64,000 nucleotides of DNA, taken from positions 2,608,001 through 2,672,000 of the forward strand of contig JAYKKM010000080.1 of NCBI GenBank assembly GCA_035772405.1, written 5' to 3'. Origin of the DNA: Chrysogorgia sp. JL179-B06. Taxonomy: Eukaryota; Cnidaria; Anthozoa; Scleralcyonacea; Chrysogorgiidae. The notes below the pieces were generated by a model. That model was not told the origin of the DNA, did no database searches, and saw nothing but the letters and a program-made list of their open reading frames with translations. Positions 22,470 to 34,295 of the stretch are shown piece by piece. Position 1 is the stretch's first letter. The number at the start of each line of letters is the position of its first letter. The translations under genes were made by a program, and so were the position numbers.

Positions 22470-24270
22470 TTTTCATATCGATCCCATATGACAATATGTC
22501 ATGCCCTTAGATTGTGCTTTACAAATAATTTATTAATTTTTTTCCTTAATATATCCTGGCTTGTTTTTTTGGTCGTTATCAGTATTTCTAGTCAGTGGAC
22601 AAAAAAGAAAAGTCTGTGCTTTTTCTTCGTCAAAGGAAATTGAGAGTTAAGTCTCTATCCGGATAAAAATATCACTTATATGTCTTTCAATATGTTCAAT
22701 CTCGTTTGAGTTCATTTTCAAATGTATTTAGAATATTTTACGGCTTATATGTAAGACGGCTCAAACGGTCGACGTACGTACAATGGATACGAGTGATTTT
22801 AAAGAAGTTTAATAGTCATAAACGAACAATATAATAACAATAAAACAGGAATAAAAACAGGAACGAGTAACACTAGTGTAACAAAGTAACCAAAAAAGAA
22901 ATACTATAAGTATACAAGACTAAATATGTACAAGTTAAGAGATTACATATATCTATCGATAATGACAAAAGTGAGAGCTAATATACTTAATAAGCTAATA
23001 CTAAGCGTAAAGGTCAATTACAGGTCATGCACAAATAAAGCGCAAATGATAATAAAGGAAACTAGCAACAGCATAGTCAGTATAATATGAATAACTGCGC
23101 AACAATATAGAGTAAACTAAGTTGATAGTAATTAAGATGTATCATAAGAAATATATATAGTATAATACCTAATGTTAGGGAAGACTTGAACTTGGTAGAC
23201 GGACTTGTAACATAATGCGCTCGTCTATAGTCTGGAGAACTGGCGATCGTAAATCAACTGTGATAACTGAACTTTCATGGTTCACTGCTCCTAATTTATA
23301 GTAACGTTTAGAAAGGTAGTAAACAGTATACTTAACCAAATAAGGTCACAATTGTGGGTTGGGAAACCACAATAAAGCTGAAATAGGAAAATGACTAAAC
23401 ATATTCTACAATAACAGGATTTAGGTAAAGGAAGTGCGTTGCCGCAGATCATGACTACGCTAATCGACCACAAACAGCTAGGTGTGTAAGGAAACCAGAA
23501 AATGTAGATGACTTAGCAAGTAACCAACTTAACAAACAACTTAAATCTAGTTAAACTACGTGATCATAATAATAATTAAACGCGTGACGGTTGATCCGGT
23601 CACATATAAAACGCATTTAAAACTGAAATTATGTCCAGCGGTCCGTATGGGCTCATACGGACCGCTCGTTAACCAATCAGAAAGCAGGATTTGGTAGAAT
23701 ACGGACCGGAGTAAAAAGTTATATTTCGTTTCTGTTAACAATCGGATATAGTATACCATAGCTATTTATACAGCCTATACAACTTCAAATGGTATACTAA
23801 AAATATTTGATTCTTACGCTAGAGATTCATTTCGTATGGTCGATGCTCGTGGCACATGTGTATTATTAGAAGTAAATTCAATAAATAACCTGCTGCAATA
23901 TTTCCAGAGTTTATACAAATGTGATGTTTTATTTGAGGTGTTAAAATTGCTGTTGTACAATTCACAGAAAATACAATTTTGCATACCAACATATTTCAAT
24001 CCACTTTAACTTGCTGTTCATTAACATGCACATGATAATCAGGCGGTTATTGACAATTTAAAATTTTTCAATACAATGTTATGCAATATGTTTTTTATTA
24101 AACCATGCAGCTATACTGGAATGATCTGGCATTAAATGCTATTGCAGAGCATGGTGACTTTTCTTACCAGGAAACCTTAAGCTTAAATGAATAATAAGGA
24201 CAGCAGTTTACATTATTAAATTACCAAGGTTTTCCTTGATAATGCAGCGCATGCAATGATGACAACTATA
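22470..24270. other. No gene recognised
   Basis: AT-rich, short ORFs only. A 13-bp-arm palindrome sits at 23637-23666 next to a CCAATCAG word (23673-23680). Confidence 0.5.
23637..23666. repeat. Hairpin agcggtccgtatg..catacggaccgct
   Basis: Perfect 13-bp arms around a 4-base loop. Followed after 6 bases by CCAATCAG. A third copy of the word (tacggaccg) is at 23700. Listed because similar hairpin plus CCAATCAG pairs recur in the window. Confidence 0.7.
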
Positions 24271-24271
24271 T

Positions 24272-24625
24272 GTGGAGTCAGCGCTCATAATTATTGGTGA
24301 TGAGGTAGAGATACCTAAAGTCACGGAATTGCAGGTGTGGAAAGCGTTAAAGGGTATTAAGAAGACAGAAACTGATCCGGATCTTATCCCTTATTGGATA
24401 TGGAAAGACCATGCAGAAATTTTTACTGAAGTTGTCACCAAGATGTGGAATCTGTCACTTTCACATTACTCTTGGCCAAAGTCTTGGAAAAGCGCCAATG
24501 TTAACCCTCTTCCAAAGGTAGATATTCCAAAAGAAGATCAATCAATCAAATATTTAATCAAGGTACCAAAGGGCCCTTGGAGGAGAATCGAGAGGTTAGC
24601 CCTATGTGAGAAACCCCTTAATTAA
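24272..24625 (+). pseudogene. LINE reverse transcriptase N-terminal fragment
   Basis: Contains [20 protein letters not shown] and [20 protein letters not shown], matching the first RT block of LINEs (..K..GpD.ip.., P..WK.A...PlpK). The usual GPD is TDPD here. It then ends without further RT blocks, so it is a truncated copy. Confidence 0.65.
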
Positions 24626-26330
24626 TAAAATGACATTCCCTAAATTGTATTTACATGGCGTTTAAAAATTAAGTGTAAAACCGAGTTAAAAAATATTTAA
24701 ATCAAATTATCATAATATATTCATATGTAATTTAAGTTTACTTTTACTGCATAAAATTGTTCGCGTGCATGAACAACTGTTCTATGTAGTTTCAGATTTT
24801 GTCCTAATTCCGCATATATGTGTGTGTCTGTGTTTATAATATAAACGTTAAAACAACTCTTTTGTGTCTCGCGTATTCTCTATCACAGTATAGATTGTGA
24901 CAAAACATACAGTTTTTGGGTTATGAGACCAGTCACTGAATTAAACGATAATTATTTATTTCAACTTTAAGATTATTACATGATCACAAAATCGTTTACC
25001 GAGAATCACATGCAGAATATTATTACACAAGTTTAAGAATTTCCCTCTAAAGAAGTTGTCTCTGTTTCGTACAAAACAACGTTCTCCTGTCCCGACAAGT
25101 CACTTCAGCAATTCAAGTCCAGTGACATTCGGCTTAATGATTTGTAAGCTGCTCATGAAAGCCTCGAAAATCTTTTCCTGTGACTGACTTTCACCAAAGC
25201 ACTGTCAAAACTGGTCGTCTTCCATCATTAGACAATCGTGTTGTTATTGAGATGAATGTTCAATACGAGAGCATTCACAATTTTCCAACACCAAAGTAGA
25301 AATGATGATTGAATCTTCTTTGGCATAACATTTTAATAGTTGGTCTTCAATCAGCCTTTGACGGTGACTTAGAATTTTTCCCTCATCGGCACCAATGTCA
25401 GTAGGTACGGAGAGTTTAGACAATGGCTTTACAAGCCATAATAAACAACAATGATCGCCCTAGACTTATCCGACGTTAGTTATGAAGAAAAAACTGTCAG
25501 GAACATTGTCAAACCTGTTTTCACGCATAACGTTTTTTCCGGTCAACATGCGCGCACACAGGGATCTCACGGTCAAACTAAATTATAGTGGGTAAGAGCT
25601 CATGAAAAAATGCTGACTAAGGGATATATAAGTGCAGGCTACCTACTCTCGTTGTCTCTTTAGAGCCATTATCACAAACAAATATGCTTCGAGTAAATAT
25701 CTCTCATTTAGTTTCCATTTTGGTTTTGAAAAGCCCAGCTTTTTTGTACTTTGGCGCCTTTGCCTTGCGACCTTACGACCAAATGGAAACAGGCATAACA
25801 ACATCTTGCGACAGATGTGCGACACGCTGCAACGGTCCCAACCTTTTCCTTCCGCGATCACTACGACACCGTTGCGACCGTTGCGACCAAATGGAAACCA
25901 GGCTTAACGAAGTATTTTTCAAGTATTTTTTTACCATTTGTAGATGCTGAAGCTAGGACAAGTACCAAAAAACTTACTAGCTACAGGATTATGGTTCTAC
26001 TCTAAACTCTTTATAAAACTTCATGAAAACTTAAAAAAAACTGGGGTGACCTTTTATAATTCATTTAAAACGAAGTAATAGTGATAAAACAATATGCCAT
26101 TGGTGGTCACATAGTGAGTCACTTGCTATGACGCCATATATAATAATGTATCATCTGCGAAAAGTTTCACGGTAGACTGTAAGTTATCAAGCAAGTCATT
26201 GATGTATAATAAAAACAGTATCTCAAATGCTCAATATTCATCAAGGTCTGTATTTTAATATTTTTAACAATCATTTAGCTGCGTGGAGATGCTATGCTGA
26301 TTATTACTCAATCTATATATTTCAATGAAC
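24626..26330. other. No gene recognised, one MITE-like inverted pair
   Basis: At 25713-25906, tttccattttggttttg and gcgaccaaatggaaaccagg form imperfect inverted ends around a repeated gttgcgacc/ggtcgcaac sequence, suggesting a short MITE. The rest shows no coding signal. Confidence 0.4.
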
Positions 26331-26337
26331 ACAATAA

Positions 26338-26916
26338 AATAATAATAATAATAATAATAATAATAATTTGATAATTTATAAAGCGCTTATACCAAATTAG
26401 CGCATACCTAATTACAATATGTCCTAAGAATACCGATAATCTTATTAAAATTCGAATTTAAAATGAATAAAATATGAATAAATAAATATAATTTTAATGA
26501 ATTACAATATCAAATTAAAACTAAATTGAGTAATATTTAACCAACGTAATCTAAATTGTAAGAATGTTTAAAAAGATGGGTTTTAGCTTCGATTTAAACA
26601 ATGCTAAATACCACTCTTTTTGATATCGACTGGAAGTGAGTTCCATAAACGGCAGCTAATATCGAGAAGCGCGATTCACATAAGTTTCCAGATTGTACTT
26701 TTCTTGTTTAAGAAGTAGTGCATTTGATGATCTAAGGTTTCTTGTGGGCTTATAGTGCTCAATAAGTTCTTGAATGTAGATGGGTGCCAGACCATTTACT
26801 GACTTGAAGTTCCGGATAAGAATTTTGAATACAAATGTGCCTTGAACATCGCTGAAAATGCTTATAATTAAGTATTTAAAATTTTCCTGGGGAGCATCAA
26901 CAAACCAGTGCTGCAA
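26338..26916 (-). mobile_element. CR1/L2-like LINE 3' end, minus strand
   Basis: Minus-strand reading 26916-26540 gives KILIRNFKSVNGLAPIYIQE and RNLRSSNALLL, then in a shifted frame a WNSLP-type block (LWN/FME..LPVDIKKS) and an FKSKLKPIFL-like end. This is the RT C-terminus of a CR1/L2-type LINE, and is comparable with 18161-18439. The 3' region leads into (AAT)n at 26338-26367, as expected for a LINE tail. Frameshifted and 5'-truncated. Confidence 0.7.
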
Positions 26917-27374
26917 TACGAAAACCTAAATCCGCCCCCGCTAGCCCTGCATTTCCCATGCGTTTACTGTATATTATAAAATAACCGGAAGTAAATGAGC
27001 GAGTACACGCTATCTGATTGGTTACTGAGCTCAAAAACCGTGCATTATAACTCAATAAAGCATAAGCTGACGTGTTCCTCGCGTAGATTTTGTCGTTTTG
27101 ACGGATTTTAAGTAGTTTAAATTACAAAAGAAAGTCAAACAACACCTGGATATTAAGCTAATCAAGGTATACTAACACAACAGAATGTTTTAACTGCAAC
27201 GTTGAGTGCATTTTCATCGCTAAAATCGCCAAAGTGTTTTCATCAAAGGCTTCCTAGCAACGTGCGTTGCTATGTGCTAGCAACGTCTCTGATAACAGGT
27301 AAATCTGCATTTTTCATGGCTTCATTATTAATTTAATGGTGTTATTTTATAAAAGAAATAAAAAACTTTGTCTT

Positions 27375-27480
27375 GTGTGATTATCGAGTTATAATAGCGC
27401 TCGAGAAGCTAGTAAAACACTCGGCTATCGCCTCGTGTTTTACACGCATCTCTCGTGCCATTATAACTCGATAATCACAC
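27375..27480. repeat. Hairpin with 21-bp perfect arms
   Basis: gtgtgattatcgagttataa(t) at 27375-27395 is the exact reverse complement of 27460-27480. An inner pair (aaacac/gtgttt) surrounds a CTCGGCTATCGCCTCG apex. A CTGATTGG word is upstream at 27014. Confidence 0.8.
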
Positions 27481-28341
27481 GCGACACGTTTTTTATTTCT
27501 TAATAACAGGACTTGCTGTTTCTTTGAAAAGAAAAATACAGCAATGGGAGTCGTACAGAATTTTTAAATCTTCCCATTAATAATTATCTTCAATGTAAAA
27601 AGAGAATCAAATATAAATTTTATGATTTTATTAGTCAGAGTACATTTTTATTGAACAAATGTATTAATATGCATCTACAACAATTACCAGGATTGGCATA
27701 AGTTGTTTAATCTAGCCTTTGAAAACTGACATTAGACCGCTCTGATCTGTAGGTAAATTATATATATATATATTTACCAAGTGTAAAAATCATGCATGCC
27801 AGTGTCTCTCTGAAAGCATCGTCTATATGCGATTGATGCTATATAATAATATAATAACGAGCGAGAACATTCGGGTTACATAACTGGCAAATATCTAACT
27901 AAAAAAGGATAAAAATCATTAATTACTGTAACGACGTACTGTAATTACAACAAAAACAAACAAACGATGGCAAAGTGCCTATAACTCTACTCGACGTAGT
28001 AGAGATCGAAATGGCGGTTTTTAAATGAGCCTAACGCCAATGGTTCTTCAACTCGATGCTTCATTTTCACAATCTTTTTTCCCTTGAAATATAAAGTCTA
28101 AAAGAACGAAAAAAATAGTTTAATAGTGTATTGATACACTTCTTTCAACTCTTATGAAGTCTTTTATATGATTTATTCTGCTACGAGTACAGTAGAACAC
28201 AGCTATGGATCCAGCAGACTTTTCAAATAAAAAACTTATATTACTATTACTAATATTACTGATATAGATTCTACATGAAGTTAAGTAAGTGGTGTTATTA
28301 TATGGCTAAGAAAGATGGCGCACGCTGATTGGTTCGTGAGA

Positions 28342-28404
28342 GGTCCGGAAAAAAGCGTATTGCTCTCCCGGCGCTGTGAGAGGGCAATACGCTTTTTTCG
28401 GACC
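28342..28404. repeat. Hairpin with about 26-bp arms beside CTGATTGG
   Basis: ggtccggaaaaaagcgtatt(gctctc) pairs with gagagggcaatacgctttt(ttcggacc), with one bulge on each side. The CTGATTGG word is 10 bases upstream (28325-28332). Confidence 0.8.
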
Positions 28405-28699
28405 GGTAAGTTTTGGCGGGAAAATTTCTAAGTTGATTTAGATGAAAATAAAAGAGGATTTGAGTATGTTCGTTGAAAAAGTTCGAACAATAACACGTCC
28501 TGGAACATTAGTGCTGCTTTTCTTGAAAGCTGTTTATCTATAAGTGAAGAAAATGAATGCTTAACGACCAGTAACGCGTGTAAACATGAAGCGAAATAAA
28601 AAAGCTCAGAGGTAAGGTAAACGCAACATATGAAGACAAACACAACGTTAAAAACAGAGAACAAAATGAACCAAAAGCCATATAAAACCTCGTTTGCTT

Positions 28700-28804
28700 G
28701 GTCTGTACGGTAAAGTATTTGCCTTCGGTTTTTTCGCACAGACCTCGCTCCTTCGTCGCTCGGTCTGTACGAAAACCTCAGGCAAATACTTTACCGTACA
28801 GACC
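28700..28804. repeat. Nested hairpin with 24-bp perfect arms
   Basis: ggtctgtacggtaaagtatt(tgcc) at 28700 is the reverse complement of 28781-28804. Inside it, cagacc..ggtctg (28738-28767) forms a second hairpin around TCGCTCCTTCGTCGCTC. The small ORFs overlapping this are incidental. Confidence 0.8.
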
Positions 28805-28883
28805 TCGCACTCGGTTAATAAGTCTTTAATATTCATTGGAATACCAGAAAGGTACAGCTCAAAATTTCAAATTATCGACCCCT

Positions 28884-31800
28884 TCAATGAAATGTTTTCA
28901 AGAAAGGGAATTTGATGTTATAAATGTTTCTAGGTAAACAATGCATTTTATTGCCCCTGTAAAATATTGCTATCAAATACTGTAAATTGCTTACTATGAA
29001 AAGTATAACACCAAGACATAGCAATCCTGCAAATCCAATAGCGACCATAGCTCCAATAAAGACTGGACTGTCGCTCGAATCTTCTTCAGGTGTTGTTTTG
29101 TCCAAAGAACGTTCCAAGAATGGAATATCAAAGCTAAGTTGATCCAATTTGCCTTCCGAATCGCTGGCATTAATGACGGCACGTACTAAGTCGTTAGAGG
29201 TGACTTCATTCTCTTCTTTAAATTCTACTTCTACATTGGCAATGACACTACCTTCCTCAAACTTCATGGACTTTATTTTAAGGAATCCCTTCAATTTTTT
29301 GAAAACAGTATTCAGACTACTTTCTATTGTATTTCTCAGATTTTTGTAGTCGGTGCTATCTTCGTCTTGTAAACCTTGAACAAAAACTACATTTTTCAGC
29401 CTTACGGTAATTTTGACGATTAATGTACCATTTGTGTACGTTTCGTCAATGGTTGAAAGAACAATAACAGGTACAGTTGTATGCGGGGATAGCACGGGTG
29501 TTGACGACACGGGAGTATCAATAGGCGATGTCATAATTGCAGAAGCTATGATGATTTTGGATTTTGCTGTTTCCACTTCATGGAATGCAGAGGAGGTGGG
29601 AAGCAAAAACGTTGGAGAAATGTTCGTTATTTCCTCTTGAAGAAGTGTTTTATCTTCAGATGATAACGCGGGTATTGAAGACATAAGGGTATTTATAGGA
29701 GATGTCATAGTTGTAGTAGTCATGATGACTTGTGATGTTGGTGTTTCTATTTGCTTGGACGTAGAGGAAATATGAGACGAAAAGAATGCTGAATTTCTTG
29801 TCATTTCGGCTCCAACACGTGTTTTCGTTGTCACTGTTATTGAATCTTCAATAACTCGAGAAGATGCTGTTTCTTGAACTTCACTTGAAGGATGAGCTTT
29901 GGAAGATGTGGTAGTTGTAGTTGTTACTTCATCTGAAAGGAGTGACGACGATACAGAAGTTGAATTTCCAGGTGATACCGATACACTTAAACTTATAGCG
30001 ATACGTTTCGTTGATGGAATCTGGACACTGGGTGGTGCAAGTTTGGTTGTCGAATTAACAGCAATACTTGAATAACTAACTGAGTTAACAAATAGTTTAC
30101 TTGCTGTTTTGTCCAGGAATGGGGAGGAGATCGTTGTTCTACCAAACTCAAAGTTGCTATTCTTTCCAGAACTGGTCTCTTTAGATATCTCTACATATGT
30201 CGTCGTCGGTACGAGATTTGAAGGATGAGCTGTGGGGGATGTGGTAATTGTAGTTGGTACTTCATCTGAAAGGAGTGACGACGATACAGAAGTTGAATTT
30301 CCAGGTGATACAGTTACGCTTAAACTTATAGCGATACGTTTCGATGATGAAATATGGACACTGGGTGGTGCATGTTTGGTTGTCGAATTAACAGAAATAC
30401 TTGAATAACTTGCTGAGTTCACAAATAGTTTACTTGCTGTTTTGTCCAGGAATGGGGAGGAGACCGTTGTTTTATCAAACTCAAAGTTGCTATTCTTTCC
30501 AGAGCTGGTCTCTTTAGATATCTCTACATATGTCATCGTTGGTACGAGATTTGAAGGATGAGCTGTGGGGGATGTGGTAATTGTAGTTGGTACTTCATCT
30601 GAAAGGAGAGACGACGATACAGAAGTTGAATTTCCAGGTGATACAGTTACGCTTAAACTTATAGCGATACGTTTCGTTGATGCAATATGGACACTGGGTG
30701 GTGTATGTTTGGTTATCGAATTAACAGCAATACTTGAATAATTTACTGAATTCACAAATAGTTTACTTGCTGTTTTGTCGAGGAATGACGATGATACTGT
30801 TGTTCTACCAAACTCAAAGTTGCTATTCTTTCCAGAGCTGGTCTCTTTTGATATCACTACATATGTTGTCGTCGGTACGAGACTTGCCAATTTACCAAGA
30901 GTAGTATTAACAACAGTTGGAGAGCTTTTGCTTACAGTTTGGATTTCGATGGCTGATTTCGAGATTGTTGTGGTTACAGGTAAGCCTTGGAAACTACTTG
31001 AGTAGTCTTCGTGAAGAGCAACCGTTGAAAATGGCGTGAAAGAGCCTAATTTGCTTTTAGTCGAGGTGATGCTGGTAATATGCTCCACGGAGGCTGTTAG
31101 TTGGGCGGAGGATCTAATATGCGTTTTAACAGATACAGTTGGACTTACAGATGACGGAATTATCTCTTCCTCAACAATTATAGTTAAAGCCAGTTCTCTG
31201 GCACACGGATTATCGCCCATGTCGCGCGCTACAATTGTCAATGGATATGCCCCAGGTTGTAGTTTCGTCTTAGCCAAAAGTGTGCTACTATTTTGAATTA
31301 TATGAAAATTATCATCCGGATCAGAATCAGCTGCCACATAATACTCTACATATCCATTATTTCCGCTGTCGTCGTCGTTAGCCATAATGTTCAGTGGTAT
31401 TTTATAATTACCAGGCGTTAGTTCGAAGACAGGACAGTTATCGTTTTCATCCTGTATAATTACTGTAACAGTTGCTTCTGATATTCTTGTCGGAGATCCA
31501 TCATCTGTGGCAGTTACTGTAAAAACAAAACGGGTCTGTACAAGCTTTTCATAATTCAAGACATCATCATTTGCCACGACTATTCGTCCGCTATTTTTAT
31601 CAATGATGAAATAGGAAGCGATATATGTTTCTATGATAGCATATGAAATATCTCCACTCCTTCCACTATCACTATCGTTCGCAAAAACGGTCAAGAAATG
31701 AAACCCACGTCCGCGGTTTTCAGAGACAGTAGCCGTATATGTTATGTTTGCGAATATTGGAGCTTCAAGATTCGGATGAGCTTCTTCGGTACAGCTTTCT

Positions 31801-31957
31801 CCGTCATACTGGTCGAAACATTCGCAGTGGTTGGGAAAAATGCATATTCCGTTGGAGGAGCAGTTGTTTAAATCGCTGCAAATTGGAATGTCGCAAGAGG
31901 CACCGATCCAACCGTTGTCGCATTCACATTGTTCAAATCCAACACAAATACCATAAC
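28884..31957 (-). CDS. Exon 14: last EGF, two cadherin repeats, mucin repeats, SEA domain, TM
   Basis: Starts after an acceptor (tttttag, AG at 31959-31958) and completes a Gly codon with exon 13. It reads YGICVGFEQCECDNGWIGAS and one more EGF-like module. A complete cadherin repeat follows, with TVSENR, NDSDSG and the linker DENDNCPVF (about 31451), then a shortened second repeat (NDDDSGNNGYVEYYV). 31140-29560 encodes a Ser/Thr/Val-rich stalk with three 333-bp repeats. 29560-29140 is a SEA domain with the autocleavage-type motif FEEGSVIA (Ser codon at 29249). The hydrophobic segment PVFIGAMVAIGFAGLLCLGV (29066-28990) is a single-pass helix, giving a type I topology. A strong donor GTAAGC at 28994 lies inside the helix, so the mature exon may end at 28995. 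Otherwise the frame reads on to a stop at 28884 with a short basic tail. Confidence 0.9.
29145..29560 (-). other. SEA domain with GSV autoproteolysis motif
   Basis: Within exon 14. Contains the block NTIESSLNTVFKKLKGFLKI followed by MKFEEGSVIANVEVEF, the arrangement in which SEA domains self-cleave between Gly and Ser. The transmembrane helix follows about 60 residues later. Known SEA mucins stay together as two non-covalent chains after such cleavage. That this one cleaves is inferred from the motif. Confidence 0.75.
29930..30945 (-). repeat. Three 333-bp in-frame mucin repeats
   Basis: The plus-strand word ggtacgag recurs at 30208, 30541 and 30874, an exact 333-bp spacing (111 codons). Each unit encodes ISKETSSGKNSNFEF, LDKTASKLFVNS, RIAISLSV and SPGNSTSVSSSLLSDEV. 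The units differ by scattered single bases only. Rich in Ser and Thr, with several N-x-S/T sites, so probably heavily glycosylated. Confidence 0.9.
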
Positions 31958-32816
31958 CTAAAAAGTAAATTGCATATGCAGCATTAATAATTAGAGCAAA
32001 CTAGCTATAAAGGTAACATCAGTCCGTTTTGACTTTAGGAATATGAACAATGTAAACTCGGTCTAATGCTATTCTCAATGACAGCGGCTTGTTGCGCCAC
32101 ATGTTCACAGAGCGAAGACACAATCGAAGGCATTTTGTACCGTTAGTGAATTGACGGCTGATTGAGGAAAACAATTCTATACATAAAGAGACGTAACAAA
32201 AGTCTCTCTCTTCAAACATTTTGCGAGATGGAGGGCTTCACCTGAAAACTGACAAAGTTTTGGCATGCGCGTGCTTGGTCAGTATTTGCGCCGGCTGTTC
32301 AATTTCGTCTTCTTCGATGTCGTCCATGTTAAAACTCATCCATATTTATTATTTTACTGAGCAGACTAATTTTTTTTTGTATTCGTTTAAGAACGAACAC
32401 AAAAAACAAGAGCAAGAAGACTGGTATCATACATAAATAATCACTCAAAATTAACCGCTGGAAACAAGAAATAACCGCCAGAAGTAACAACTAACCACCA
32501 ACAAACAACCATCCAAACAAAAAGTTGTCAACAAGCAAGCAAGAAACGAAAATGAACAACAAATAAGAACCATACAGAAACAAAACAAATAAAAGGGAAC
32601 TGATCAATTATGACAAACTTGTTCGAAGAACAACGAAACACGACCAGAAGCCATGCACTAACAACAAAGTCAGACTCTTATATGTATTATTTTAATTATT
32701 ATTCAACCATCCCTAAGTTTTACCGCCTTTAGTGTCTACAGCTTGAGCTCTTTTAACCGCAAAATTTATTCGTCTGAACTGGTCGCTGCTCTGATGTGAA
32801 AAAATTATTTACCAAC
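31958..32816. other. Intron 13, no other feature
   Basis: No repeat or ORF of note recognised. The short ORFs at 32019-32436 lack domain features. Confidence 0.5.
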
Positions 32817-32986
32817 CTGAACATCGTCCCAGGGATTCACAAGAAAAGTTTACACACTTCTGGCCTTCATAACCAACATTACACGAACAAAGGTTAGGTT
32901 CAGTACAATTTCCGTTGCCAGAACAATGGTCTACTTCAGCGCAATCATATGTGCTGCAATCGGGTCCTGTAAATCCTGTGTAGCAG
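32817..32986 (-). CDS. Exon 13: EGF-like module
   Basis: 170 bases between acceptor ttttag (AG 32988-32987) and donor CAG|GTTGGT. Starts with one base that completes Ser with exon 12 (AG+C) and ends with one base that completes Gly with exon 14. Encodes CYTGFTGPDCSTYDCAEVDH, CSGNGNC, CSCNVGYEGQKC and CESLGRCSG. EGF cysteine spacing is complete across the joins on both sides. Confidence 0.9.
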
Positions 32987-33149
32987 CTAAAATAGGCAAG
33001 AAAGAGACTAAATATAAATCCGATCAGAAACTTAAAATAAGTAAGCTTTATACATGTAGTTTAAAATATAAACCACGGCAAATATGAAGACGCTATTGTT
33101 GACGTTTGACTTTCGTTCTTTCAAATCACTGAAGTCGAGGTGATTATCG

Positions 33150-33252
33150 ATGAAATCGTCAGATCACAAATCGCCATTGACCAAATATTGTCCGATTCAA
33201 ACGGATCACCCAAAACGACTTTTTACTTCCTTATAAGGAGAACGAGCCCACA
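33150..33252 (+). repeat. Interspersed repeat family R, copy 3
   Basis: Best preserved copy: gtcagatcacaaatcgccat, tattgtccgattcaaacgga, cgactttttacttccttata. Immediately after it, 33270-33395 holds a second interspersed word set (gaagtcgaggcgattatcgg) that recurs at 63185-63240. Confidence 0.6.
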
Positions 33253-34295
33253 TTTTCTATTTAGAAATTAGTCACGGAAGTCGAGGCGATTATCGGTGAA
33301 TATTTCCCGCGCCCTGATATTTACCAAGCCGCGAATTAAGCAGCGAGGTAAATATAACGATAATCACCGAGACTGCATGAGTTGACTAATTGTTTTATCG
33401 ACTTAGTATAATTTGTTAGTGTAAGATAGATTTTTTTTACTAATTGTTTTAGTATAATTTGTTAGTGTACTGTGTTAGATATACTATTTGTAAATCCAAT
33501 GCTCGATGTCTTCTTCACGCTTGACAGCTTTCAAAAACACATTAACGATAAAAACGGACGTATAAAAATCTGATGTATACAGTGTCTTACTGTCTTTATG
33601 CTAAGTTTTTTAGCCCTTTCGACGATTTATTATAGTCGCCTTTAAAAAAAATTGTCATGTTTTATAAACCATACATTAAAATGAGGATTCCGAGAGGGGA
33701 CTAAAACGAATAAACTCAGTCTTGTCACAAAGAAACACATTTTAAGTATGATTTCTAGTGATGTGATAGTGACTACCCTGAGTTACTGGCCTGCAGTCAG
33801 CCAATCTGAACTCGTTTAAGCTCAGAAATTATACTAAAAGGCGATAGTTAACATGAGCTTCATCTCATAGATATTTCGAGTTGATAATGTAATTATTAAA
33901 TAGAAATACGGTTTGCAGCTTATCAGAACACACCATTCAAAATATTATTTTACAAAGTAACATAGCGCGAGAAAAAAAGATAATTTATAAAAAGATATTT
34001 ATTACATAGATTATTTAGCTCTTTCCTGTCCGGCTGATAAACATCCAAAATTGAACCACCTCTTTGTTCTATTGATATATCTGGAAATAACCATAACTGT
34101 TGCGAAAGCTATACATTTTCTGAAAGCCCAATAAACCGGTTTTACCAGTGCTGTTAAATTTCCAGAACAAGACACATTATGTTAATATAAATTACCCTAT
34201 TACCCCGCATATAAGCGCAGCGCCTATAAGCGAATTTTCTGCAATTTTGGAAACATTTTGGAATAAAAACTGACGTTTTATAGGCGCATGCGCCT

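Noticed and set aside
28428..28739. Hydrophobic minus-strand ORF after the transmembrane exon
   Set aside because: Considered as a cytoplasmic exon, but it is very hydrophobic and overlaps a hairpin element. No acceptor supports it.
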